Position numbers and translations under genes: made by a program. The notes under the pieces are model-generated. The model saw only the letters and a program-made list of their open reading frames with translations. It was not told the origin of the DNA and searched no databases. A stretch of 64,000 bases of DNA from Arcicella rigui. Its GTDB lineage: Bacteria; Bacteroidota; Bacteroidia; Cytophagales; Spirosomataceae. Every line of letters begins with the position of its first letter. The first letter of the stretch is position 1. Shown here one piece after another: positions 8,329 through 15,678 of this stretch. The stretch lies in NCBI RefSeq assembly GCF_034929435.1, contig NZ_JAYFUM010000011.1, forward strand, positions 1-64,000. The letters are read 5' to 3'.

Positions 8329-8907
8329 TTAATGCAATACAGGTATTAAAAAAATAGATAGAGCTGTATAATCGCTCAAGGCTTCTCTTAAAATTTTTAA
8401 GGCTTTAGTCATCTGATTTTCAACGGTTTTCTCTGAAATATCCAAACGCTCAGAAATTTCTCTTTGCGACAGTCCCGTTCTTTTCATCAAAAATATTTCT
8501 CTGCATCTTTCAGGTAAAGCTTGCAAGGCTTGTTGATAGGCTTCATTCAACTCATCAAAAGCAACCATTTGTTCTGTAAAGTTGCTGTCTTCGCTTGGTA
8601 ATGGATTATTTGAGTATTGTTCAAACAAATTGTTCTTTTTGTATTGTGCAATCACCAAATACTTCACCGAAGAGAACAAATAGGCTTCGATAGTCGTATT
8701 GATTTCAAGTTTTTTTCTGCGTTCCCACAAGGAAATAAACAAATCTTGAATTACTTCTTCGGTAAGTTCTCGGTTTTGTAATCGTTTATAAGCCGCAGCG
8801 TACAATTTTGAATAAAACTTTTGATACAAAAAATCAAAGGCTCTGGCATCACTTGCGGCAAGCGATGTGAGGATTTCTTGGTCGGTATCAAATATTTTTA
8901 TCTGCAT
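8329..8907 (-). CDS. ECF RNA polymerase sigma factor (FecI-like, Bacteroidota type)
   Basis: A 192-residue sigma-70 family factor. Region 2 spans about residues 20-90 (AFDFLYQKFYSKLYAAAYKR, EEVIQDLFISLWERR). Region 4 spans about 120-180 and contains a helix-turn-helix, GLSQREISERLDISEKTVEN. A short hydrophobic tail follows. In Bacteroidota these factors pair with a FecR-type anti-sigma factor and drive a neighbouring TonB-dependent receptor; both lie downstream on the same strand. ATG 8907 is the only well-placed start. A dyad just upstream may mark its promoter. The pair is split by the inserted Rpn locus, so sigma and anti-sigma levels may not be transcriptionally coupled here. Confidence 0.93.
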   Translation of the reverse strand: MQIKIFDTDQEILTSLAASDARAFDFLYQKFYSKLYAAAYKRLQNRELTEEVIQDLFISLWERRKKLEINTTIEAYLFSSVKYLVIAQYKKNNLFEQYSNNPLPSEDSNFTEQMVAFDELNEAYQQALQALPERCREIFLMKRTGLSQREISERLDISEKTVENQMTKALKILREALSDYTALSIFLIPVLH

Positions 8908-8913
8908 AATTTA

Positions 8914-8938
8914 GTACAAAGTAAATATATATTTGTAC
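8914..8938 (-). promoter_or_regulatory. Dyad upstream of the ECF sigma gene
   Basis: Perfect 7-bp arms GTACAAA (8914-8920) and TTTGTAC (8932-8938), 6 bases upstream of the sigma start codon. An operator or promoter element for the sigma gene is possible. The core is AT-rich and could arise by chance. Confidence 0.3.
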
Positions 8939-9045
8939 GAAACATACAAGCCAAAAATATATTTACAAATTTTTTCAGGAATTAACCTTAACATAACAAC
9001 AATTCTATTTTTGAAATCTTAGTTTTGCTAATCAATCTTTCAACC

Positions 9046-9999
9046 ATGCAATCGACAAAACTTATGACCATTTTTCGTCTTCTTCCTTTACTCTTTTTAT
9101 CAATGTTTGCTCAAGCTCAAACTACCGAAATAGATACGCATCCCAATGCTTTAAATTTCTTAGTTATGGGCGACTGGGGAAGAAATGGTGCTGACCACCA
9201 AAAACCTGTAGCTGCCCAAATGGGAAAAGTAGCAACTAAAATCAAATCGGAGTTTGTGATTGCTACGGGTGATAATTTTTATCCAAGTGGCGTTATCAGC
9301 GAATTTGACCCACTTTTTAAATACTCTTTTGAAGATATTTATACAGATTTTTCTTTGCAGTGGGACTGGTATCCAGTTTTGGGGAATCATGATTATAAAT
9401 CAAATCCTGATGCACAAGTGGCTTATACCAAAATCAGCCGTCGTTGGAAAATGCCTGCTCGTTATTATTCTAAAATATTTTCAATCGACGATAAAAACCA
9501 AGTATTAATTGCGTTCATCGACACAAACCCTTTAATTCCTGAATTTTATAAAGGCGAGTACAGCAAAGCTGTAATTAGTCAAGATAGTACAGCTCAGAAA
9601 AAATGGTTAGAAAAAACACTTGCCAATAATTCGCCCACAATCAAGTGGAAAATTGTAGTTGGGCATCATCCCCTTTATACCGCTACCGAAAAAAGAAGAG
9701 AAAGTTATGATACTCGTGCCATTCGTAATTCTTTGAAATCAGTTTTGGACAAATATCAAGTAGATGCCTATTTGTGCGGACACGACCACGATTTACAACA
9801 TTTGAAACCAGAAGGAAAAACACATTATTTCGTTTCGGGTGCAGCTTCTGAAAAAACAGCGATTGGTACTTTGCCCATCAGTAAATTGGCACTTTCCGAC
9901 TACGGATTTATGGTATTTTCGGCTACACCCGACAAGCTTTTTGTACAAGTAATCAACGAAGAAGGCAAAGTAGTTTACAATACTGAATTGAGTAAGTAA
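9046..9999 (+). CDS. Secreted purple-acid-phosphatase-like metallophosphoesterase
   Basis: A 317-residue exported calcineurin-like phosphoesterase. A signal peptide (about 1-25, ending AQAQ) is followed by the metal-site motifs in order: GDWG (42-45), GDNFYPSG (75-82), GNHD (113-116), GHHPLY (about 214) and GHDHDLQ (about 253). The spacing resembles tartrate-resistant (type 5) acid phosphatases, which hydrolyse phosphomonoesters in the periplasm or outside the cell. The ATG at 9046 is preferred over a start seven codons upstream because it gives a compact signal peptide. Monocistronic: transcribed away from the sigma gene and closed by a strong terminator. Could serve phosphate scavenging. 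Confidence 0.9.
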   Translation: MQSTKLMTIFRLLPLLFLSMFAQAQTTEIDTHPNALNFLVMGDWGRNGADHQKPVAAQMGKVATKIKSEFVIATGDNFYPSGVISEFDPLFKYSFEDIYTDFSLQWDWYPVLGNHDYKSNPDAQVAYTKISRRWKMPARYYSKIFSIDDKNQVLIAFIDTNPLIPEFYKGEYSKAVISQDSTAQKKWLEKTLANNSPTIKWKIVVGHHPLYTATEKRRESYDTRAIRNSLKSVLDKYQVDAYLCGHDHDLQHLKPEGKTHYFVSGAASEKTAIGTLPISKLALSDYGFMVFSATPDKLFVQVINEEGKVVYNTELSK

Positions 10000-10032
10000 A
10001 CAGATTCTTGAATAAAATTAGGTATTAAAAGG

Positions 10033-10083
10033 AATAGCGATTCAAAACTTTCGGACAAAAGCTTTGAATCGCTATTTTTATTT
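10033..10083 (+). terminator. Terminator after the phosphoesterase
   Basis: Perfect 14-bp stem (10033-10046 with 10063-10076, AATAGCGATTCAAA and its complement) followed by a T-rich tract. Confidence 0.85.
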
Positions 10084-10295
10084 TTACATTTTTTAAGAAT
10101 ATGACCCTTTCAGAATTAACGATAATCAACTAAAAAACAAACACTTACACAAAGTCACATGATTGTGCTATGAATAAATTCTTGGCATTCTGAATTTATT
10201 CTGCAATTTTTGTACTTTAATTTTTGTTCTAATTCTACAAATAATTGACGAGTGATTATTACAAAAATTAGCAATAAATAGTATTAAATTTAACA

Positions 10296-11234
10296 ATGGC
10301 AGAGCATACCAAATGCCTTATTATAGGCTCAGGACCAGCGGGTTACACCGCCGCAATTTACGCTTCACGTGCAGGTTTAGCACCCATCATGTATCAAGGC
10401 CCACAACCGGGAGGACAATTAACGATTACAAATGATGTAGAAAACTTCCCTGGTTATCCAGAAGGAATACAAGGTCCAGTAATGATGCAAGACCTTGAAA
10501 AACAGGCTCGCAGATTCGGAACTGATGTGCGTTATGGAATGGTTACTTCGGTTGACTTTTCGGTAAGTCCTAAAAAAGTAATCGTTGACGATACACAAGA
10601 AATCTTAGCTGATGCCGTTATTATTTCTACGGGAGCTTCGGCAAAATGGTTAGGTTTACCTTCCGAACAAGAATTTAACGGTCGTGGGGTTTCGGCTTGT
10701 GCAGTTTGTGATGGTTTCTTTTTCCGTAATCAAGAAGTAGCAATCGTAGGTGGTGGCGATACAGCAGCCGAAGAAGCTACTTATTTGGCTAACTTATGTA
10801 AGAAAGTTCACATGATTGTGCGTCGTGATGAATTACGTGCTTCGCAGATTATGCAAAAAAGAGTAACCTCGAATCCGAAAATTGAAATGCACTGGAATTC
10901 ATCAACAGATGAAATTTTGGGTGATGATAGCGGCGTAACTGGCGTAAGAATTAAAAACAATGTTTCGGGCGAAACAACAGTTTTACCAGTAACAGGTTTC
11001 TTTGTAGCGATTGGTCATAAACCTAACACGGATATTTTCAAAGGTTTCTTAGAAATGGACGAAGCAGGTTATATAATTACAGAAAAAGGTTCTTCTCGCA
11101 CGAATATTGCAGGAGTATTTGCTTCGGGTGATGCCCAAGACAATATTTACCGCCAAGCCATCACGGCAGCAGGTACAGGTTGTATGGCAGCTTTGGACGC
11201 AGAAAGATGGTTGGCTGAAAACGAATTACATTAG
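10296..11234 (+). CDS. trxB: Thioredoxin-disulfide reductase
   Basis: A 312-residue cytosolic FAD/NADPH flavoenzyme that reduces thioredoxin. It shows the FAD-binding GSGPAG (11-16), the redox-active disulfide C135-A-V-C138 followed by DG, the NADPH motif GGGDTAAEE (152-160), and the C-terminal FAD motif FASGDAQD. Length is normal for low-molecular-weight TrxB. The upstream 296 bases hold the phosphoesterase terminator and an AT-rich promoter region. The M23 peptidase follows 72 bases downstream on the same strand. Together with bshB1 and ypdA in this window, it is part of the cell's thiol redox system. Confidence 0.97.
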   Translation: MAEHTKCLIIGSGPAGYTAAIYASRAGLAPIMYQGPQPGGQLTITNDVENFPGYPEGIQGPVMMQDLEKQARRFGTDVRYGMVTSVDFSVSPKKVIVDDTQEILADAVIISTGASAKWLGLPSEQEFNGRGVSACAVCDGFFFRNQEVAIVGGGDTAAEEATYLANLCKKVHMIVRRDELRASQIMQKRVTSNPKIEMHWNSSTDEILGDDSGVTGVRIKNNVSGETTVLPVTGFFVAIGHKPNTDIFKGFLEMDEAGYIITEKGSSRTNIAGVFASGDAQDNIYRQAITAAGTGCMAALDAERWLAENELH

Positions 11235-11306
11235 TATAAAGTAATTATAACGTAATTAATGAACTAATGGAATTCAACTATTAGATTTTCATTAAAAAAA
11301 TTACAA

Positions 11307-12428
11307 ATGAACAAGATTAAAAACTTATTAGTAGCATTTTTTTGTTTAAGCTCATTCTTAACTTTTGCACAGGAATCTGGAAGTTTCAAGAAAAACCCAA
11401 AGATTAATGTGAAAAGTAATGCTGGTTTACAGAAAGATAAAAAGAAGGAAGATGAAGAGTTAGGTGAATTACCTAAATTACAATTTAGGAATGAATATGA
11501 AACCGAAACAATTTCTACGCCTTCGGCTATCACGGCATCTTCAAAATATGAGCCTGCTAAAGAACTGAATGCTTCAATAAGTGTTTTTGATACTACTTCT
11601 GTGGACGAAAGAGAGCCTTTGATTGTGGAAATCGAAGAGGAAAACCGCACAGAAGGCAGTGACGATTTTGTATCTGTTGCCACTTACTTCTCTATTTGGG
11701 ATGCTACTAATATCGACCCTTACGGCATTAATCCAAAAGATTTTGACGACGTAGTTGATATTGAGCTTTACAATAAAGAACAAGGTAGATTTTGGTCAGT
11801 TCCAAACAATGCCCCAAAACTTACTTCTGTTTTCGGGCCACGTTGGGGAAGAATGCACTCAGGCGTTGATATTGATTTAGAAACTGGCGACCCCGTTTAT
11901 GCGGCTTTTGACGGAATCGTAAGAGTATCAGGTTATGATGGTGGTGGTTATGGAAAGTTTTTGGTAGTTCGTCATTACAATGGTTTAGAAACCCTTTACG
12001 GTCACTTATCTGCTAAAAACTTTGAATCTGGAGCTTATGTAAAAGCTGGAGACCAAATTGGTTTGGGCGGTAACACAGGTAGAAGTACAGGTTCACATTT
12101 ACACTTTGAAACCCGTTATGAAGGAAACCCTTTCAATCCTGCGATTTATGTTTTCAATTTTGCAGGCGATAGAACAGAACCTGTTTCAGACCATATCTTG
12201 ATTTCGGCAAGAGTTTTTGATACTTATGGTTTGACTTTGGATAACGAGTACGGTTCGAGTGCAAGAAAAATTCAAACACGTAGAACTGCTTGGACAACCA
12301 CTCGTCATGGCGATTCGCTTTATTCAATTGCCAACCGTGCAGGAATTTCAGTAGAAAAATTAGCCAGAATGAACGGTCTTAGAATATCGGCCAATCTGAG
12401 AGTTGGACGCAGACTAAGAATCCATTAA
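11307..12428 (+). CDS. M23-family murein endopeptidase with C-terminal LysM
   Basis: A 373-residue exported peptidoglycan hydrolase. Signal peptide about 1-21 (ends TFAQ). Charged, low-complexity linker about 30-130. M23 (LytM/lysostaphin-type) domain about 170-290 with zinc ligands H184 and D188 (HSGVD) and H267 in SHLHFE. LysM domain about 329-373 (HGDSLYSIANRAGISVEKL), which binds glycan strands. All M23 ligands are present, so it is probably an active D,D-endopeptidase used in cell-wall growth or division rather than an EnvC-like activator. A strong terminator follows directly, so bshB1 is transcribed separately. Confidence 0.92.
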   Translation: MNKIKNLLVAFFCLSSFLTFAQESGSFKKNPKINVKSNAGLQKDKKKEDEELGELPKLQFRNEYETETISTPSAITASSKYEPAKELNASISVFDTTSVDEREPLIVEIEEENRTEGSDDFVSVATYFSIWDATNIDPYGINPKDFDDVVDIELYNKEQGRFWSVPNNAPKLTSVFGPRWGRMHSGVDIDLETGDPVYAAFDGIVRVSGYDGGGYGKFLVVRHYNGLETLYGHLSAKNFESGAYVKAGDQIGLGGNTGRSTGSHLHFETRYEGNPFNPAIYVFNFAGDRTEPVSDHILISARVFDTYGLTLDNEYGSSARKIQTRRTAWTTTRHGDSLYSIANRAGISVEKLARMNGLRISANLRVGRRLRIH

Positions 12429-12442
12429 TCTTTTTCTGATAA

Positions 12443-12486
12443 AAAAGAGCCAATAGAAGTTTTTTCTATTGGCTCTTTTATTTTTT
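12443..12486 (+). terminator. Terminator after the M23 peptidase
   Basis: Perfect 16-bp stem (12443-12458 with 12464-12479) around a 5-base loop, followed by a T-run. Confidence 0.92.
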
Positions 12487-12546
12487 AGCCAATTTCATTC
12501 TTAAATTGCAATGGTTTTAATTCCAAAGATTTTACAAGAAATATAA

Positions 12547-13266
12547 ATGAAATTAGATATTTTAGTGATGGCGGCTCATCCAGATGATGCCGAGTTAGGG
12601 TGTTCTGGAACAATTTGTTTACAGATTGCAAAAGGTAAAAAGGTAGGAATCGTTGACTTTACTCGTGGAGAATTAGGAACAAGAGGTACACCAGAAATTC
12701 GTTTGGCTGAATCAGCCGAAGCTACAAGAATCTTGGGCGTTCATGCTCGTGAAAACTTAGGTTTTAGAGATGGTTTCTTTGTCAATGACGAAGAACATCA
12801 AATGAAATTAATCAGAGTAATTCGTCGCTATCAGCCTGAAATTGTGTTAGCCAATGCTATCGACGACCGCCATCCCGACCACCGAAAAGCCTGTGAACTT
12901 GCTGTGGATGCTTGCTTTAAATCTGGCTTGAGAATGGTTAATACTTTTGAAGATGACGGTACTTTACAACAAGCTTGGCGACCTAAAAATCTTTATCATT
13001 ATATTCAAGACCGCTACATCGACCCGCATTTTGTAGTTGATATTTCAGATTTTTGGAAACAAAAAGAGGCTTCAATCAGAGCATTCAGAAGTCAGTTCTA
13101 TGACCCAAATTCAACCGAACCAGATTCTTATCTGAGTTCTCCAGCATTTTTAGAATTTGTTATTGCCCGCAACCGTGAAATGGGCCATTATGTAGGGGCA
13201 GATTACGGTGAAGGCTATACCAGTTACAAAAAAATTGGCGTTAGCGACTTATTCGATTTAAAATAA
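12547..13266 (+). CDS. bshB1: Bacillithiol biosynthesis deacetylase BshB1
   Basis: A 239-residue zinc-dependent PIG-L/LmbE-type deacetylase that removes the acetyl group from GlcNAc-malate, the second step of bacillithiol synthesis. It carries the metal motif A-H11-P-D-D14 (AAHPDDAELG) and the second ligand cluster H109-P-D-H112 (DDRHPDHRKA). The segment FTRGELGTRGTPEIR is specific to the BshB1 branch. Length matches the family. The gene is flanked by terminators, so it is monocistronic. A bacillithiol disulfide reductase-like gene (ypdA) lies 40 kb further along, which supports use of bacillithiol in this organism. Confidence 0.95.
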   Translation: MKLDILVMAAHPDDAELGCSGTICLQIAKGKKVGIVDFTRGELGTRGTPEIRLAESAEATRILGVHARENLGFRDGFFVNDEEHQMKLIRVIRRYQPEIVLANAIDDRHPDHRKACELAVDACFKSGLRMVNTFEDDGTLQQAWRPKNLYHYIQDRYIDPHFVVDISDFWKQKEASIRAFRSQFYDPNSTEPDSYLSSPAFLEFVIARNREMGHYVGADYGEGYTSYKKIGVSDLFDLK

Positions 13267-13292
13267 ATCAACCTTTTAATACAAAGATTTTC

Positions 13293-13345
13293 AAAAGCCG
13301 TAAATGAATACAATTGGAAAAGATTGACTCATTTACGGCTTTTTT
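13293..13345 (+). terminator. Terminator after bshB1
   Basis: Stem of about 15 bp (13293-13307 with 13329-13343; arms AAAAGCCGTAAATGA / TCATTTACGGCTTTT) followed by T residues. Confidence 0.88.
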
Positions 13346-13362
13346 GTCAATGAACAAAACTT

Positions 13363-13917
13363 ATGAAACCAAACATAGAAGTAAAACAATTACTTGATGA
13401 CGAAAGCAAACACCTCGAAAAACTTCATGCAATTGTAGAAGAAACCATCAAGTCAGAACAATTAATTGTTCAAAATCTATTGAATCCGCCAATAGAAGAA
13501 ATCACTGAAGGGCAGGCTATTTCTGATAAAGTTGCCAAGTTTGGCGGAAGTTGGAAGTTTATCATCATTTTTGCAGTCATACTTACAGTTTGGATTATTT
13601 TCAATACTGTAATGATTACGAAATATCGTTTTGACCCCTACCCTTTTATTTTGATGAATTTGGTACTTTCGTGTATTGCTGCCTTGCAAGCTCCAATCAT
13701 TATGATGAGCCAAAACCGTCAGGAAGAAAAAGATAGAAAAAGAAGTGAAAATGACTACTTGATTAACCTAAAAGCTGAAATGCAAATCAGAAGTTTACAG
13801 CAAAAAATGGATTTGTTGCTGGAAGAACAAATCAGAACGCTAATCGACTCGCATACCAAGCAAATTTATTTATTGAATGAAATCAATAACAAACTTGAAC
13901 GTCTAAGTAAAAAATGA
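13363..13917 (+). CDS. DUF1003-family membrane protein
   Basis: A 184-residue protein with two adjacent membrane spans (about 65-85 and 95-115) separated by the DUF1003 motif FDPYPFILMN, followed by SQNRQEEKDRKRSENDY and a C-terminal coiled coil (about 125-184). The N-terminal 60 residues are charged and cytosolic. Family function is unknown; members are sometimes linked to metal or magnesium stress. Its stop codon overlaps the start of the pentapeptide-repeat gene (ATGA), so the two are translationally coupled. Confidence 0.88.
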   Translation: MKPNIEVKQLLDDESKHLEKLHAIVEETIKSEQLIVQNLLNPPIEEITEGQAISDKVAKFGGSWKFIIIFAVILTVWIIFNTVMITKYRFDPYPFILMNLVLSCIAALQAPIIMMSQNRQEEKDRKRSENDYLINLKAEMQIRSLQQKMDLLLEEQIRTLIDSHTKQIYLLNEINNKLERLSKK

Positions 13918-14483
13918 GAGAAGAATTTTATGAGCAAGTATTTGAAAAGCTTGATTTTTCAAAACAAGTAATCAAGGGAAATGAGTACGAAAGTTGTACT
14001 TTCAAAAATTGTGATTTTTCAAATAGTAACCTTGCCAATAATGATTTTATAGATTGTACTTTCGAAAGCTGTAACCTCAGCAGTGCCAACCTCAACAATA
14101 CCAGCTTAAAAACAGTGCAATTTATTGATTGTAAAATAATTGGGGTTGATTTCAGCATTTGTAAACCTTTTTTATTTGCTGTTTATTTCAAAAACTGTTC
14201 TTTGAATTATACTTATTTTTTCAAGAAAAAGCTTCAAAAAACAAAGTTTGAAAATTGTCAAATTCAAGAGGCAAATTTCTCGGAAGCAGATTTAACGGGA
14301 GCGTCTTTTCACGATTGTAATTTATTGAATACGGTTTTCGACAAAACCAATCTGACACAAGTAGATTTCAGAAGAGCCGAACATTTTGCTATTAATCCAG
14401 AAAAGAACACGATTAAAAAAGCAAAATTTTCTTATGATGGACTAAGAGGTTTGTTGTATCAATATGAGATTGTGATTGAGTAA
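13914..14483 (+). CDS. Pentapeptide-repeat protein
   Basis: A 189-residue protein made of about 25 tandem pentapeptides of the A(D/N)LXX/F type (for example CDFSN SNLAN NDFID CTFES CNLSS ANLNN). This would fold as a right-handed quadrilateral beta-helix. Cysteine or phenylalanine fills the i-position more often than usual, as in McbG/Qnr-like proteins that protect gyrase, but sequence alone does not establish that role. It overlaps the DUF1003 gene by four bases and is probably co-translated with it. The 3' side (14484-14800) has no gene and is full of repeats. Confidence 0.85.
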   Translation: MREEFYEQVFEKLDFSKQVIKGNEYESCTFKNCDFSNSNLANNDFIDCTFESCNLSSANLNNTSLKTVQFIDCKIIGVDFSICKPFLFAVYFKNCSLNYTYFFKKKLQKTKFENCQIQEANFSEADLTGASFHDCNLLNTVFDKTNLTQVDFRRAEHFAINPEKNTIKKAKFSYDGLRGLLYQYEIVIE

Positions 14484-14510
14484 TGTTCTAATGATGATGT
14501 CAAAAAGCCA

Positions 14511-14543
14511 ACTGATAGCATGACTTCAAGTCATGCCATCAGT
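14511..14543. repeat. 33-bp palindromic unit, copy 1
   Basis: Arms ACTGATAGCATGACT (14511-14525) and AGTCATGCCATCAGT (14529-14543) pair at 14 of 15 positions around loop TCA. The same 33-base architecture occurs at 24365-24397 with different inner bases and loop, and a shorter relative occurs at 61387-61412. No T-run follows. It resembles a REP-type mobile palindrome. Confidence 0.65.
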
Positions 14544-14561
14544 AATACTTCTGGCTTATCC

Positions 14562-14582
14562 CCCTCGCTTGGTGTAATGTTC
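14562..14582 (+). repeat. Shared element CCCTCGCTTGG, copy 1
   Basis: The sequence CCCTCGCTTGGTGTAATGTT recurs with two substitutions in inverse orientation near 62867-62885. Both copies sit beside repeat arrays next to orphan genes. Function is unknown. Confidence 0.4.
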
Positions 14583-14606
14583 CTTTACTTAGTTTAATTT
14601 AAGACT

Positions 14607-14774
14607 CATCTTGTTTCAATGAATTGATATAAAGTAAAATATAACAGGCATCTTGTTAAATCAAATGAAGATAAAGTAAAATGCAATAGGCATCTTGTTT
14701 GAGAGAATTGACATAAAGTACAATTGTATCAAGACATTGTTTAATACAAATACTATAAAGTAAAGTGAAATAGG
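14607..14774. repeat. Four tandem copies of a degenerate 42-bp repeat
   Basis: Units begin at 14607, 14649, 14691 and 14733, exactly 42 bases apart. The common core is CATCTTGTTT, then about 12 variable bases, then ATAAAGTAAAAT and AATAGG. Units 1 and 2 are most alike; unit 4 has diverged at its start (GACATTGTTT). No long ORF crosses the array. It lies just 3' of the minus-strand gene at 14801-15478. Confidence 0.8.
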
Positions 14775-14800
14775 TATAATTAAAAAGAAGGTTTCTAACC

Positions 14801-15478
14801 TTATAAGTTATATTTTGGACTTAATGCTGATAATTTTAATTTTAGCTGCTCATAATAAGGTTGCCAGCCATCCCTTATTAGTATTGGATCTGTGTTGAAG
14901 TTATCATCGCAAATTGAAAGTTTTCTATCAAAATCTGGGTCATTACATAGTTTAGAAATAATTAATACTCTAAACAAGTAACTACCCATACCATCAATTA
15001 TCTCATACCATCCCTTACCTTCTTGCTCCAATTTATCCATCTCAATTAACAGATTAGGTAAATAACTATATTTATCAAGAAAAGCCTTGCCGTTGGTTTC
15101 AGTATAGTGTTTAATAGCTTTGGCATATTCTTGTACTTGCTTTTTGGTTTCTAAAGGTCGGTCTTCATTGATATTAATTTCTGAATTATTATCAATTATG
15201 GTAGATAGAAAGTATTTATCTTTTTTAAGATAATCATCTAATATCCAATTTGGGCCACTTATCTCTAATATAATATCCTCTATTTCTAAATGTGAAATAT
15301 TAAACCTTGAAAACCCGACTTCACTTCCATTCCTAAAAAAGTTAAAGAAGAAATGGACAACTATACCTTGGTCAACCTTTACAAACCGTGGGTCACCAGA
15401 GTTATTGAAAAATTTATATTTCCTGTCATTGAAATAGGGTTTCAGAATATCAAATAATTCTTTTCTTACACTTTGCAT
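14801..15478 (-). CDS. Hypothetical cytosolic protein (paralogue of the gene at 22084)
   Basis: A 225-residue protein without signal peptide or membrane span; I do not recognise its family. It shares an architecture with the protein at 22084-22767: an N-terminal helix of type RKELFDILKPYFNDRKYKFF, a central beta-rich part, an LxxMxxL..W helix region and the C-terminal motif IISKLCNDPDFDRKL (IISKLCHDPRY in the other). The shared motifs suggest a common family whose members are strongly diverged. Such small soluble single genes are often immunity-type or accessory proteins, but this is speculation. ATG 15478 gives the only complete frame. Its 3' end abuts a 42-bp repeat array. Confidence 0.75.
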   Translation of the reverse strand: MQSVRKELFDILKPYFNDRKYKFFNNSGDPRFVKVDQGIVVHFFFNFFRNGSEVGFSRFNISHLEIEDIILEISGPNWILDDYLKKDKYFLSTIIDNNSEININEDRPLETKKQVQEYAKAIKHYTETNGKAFLDKYSYLPNLLIEMDKLEQEGKGWYEIIDGMGSYLFRVLIISKLCNDPDFDRKLSICDDNFNTDPILIRDGWQPYYEQLKLKLSALSPKYNL

Positions 15479-15610
15479 CTTTGATTATAGTTTTGAGTTT
15501 CAGCCAATTTATGTCAAGGGGGTTAAATTTGCAATGTTTATTGCTCTTAATTGTATCAAAACAGGTCATACCATTTTAGTTCTTAAGCTCTACATCAAGC
15601 CACGATTAAC

Positions 15611-15657
15611 TAAAAAGAGCGTATTGTCAAATTTCTACAATTTGTCAATACGCTCTT
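15611..15657 (-). terminator. Terminator of the beta-barrel receptor gene
   Basis: Reading the minus strand, an 18-bp stem with one mismatch (15640-15657 with 15615-15632, AAGAGCGTATTG core) is followed by TTTTTA. Confidence 0.85.
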
Positions 15658-15678
15658 GGGGGTAGGTTTTGAAACTTT

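Noticed and set aside
15479..15678. Frameshifted remainder of the orphan gene upstream of 15478
   Set aside because: No reading frame continuing the protein was found; the stretch holds only the receptor terminator and a promoter-like region.
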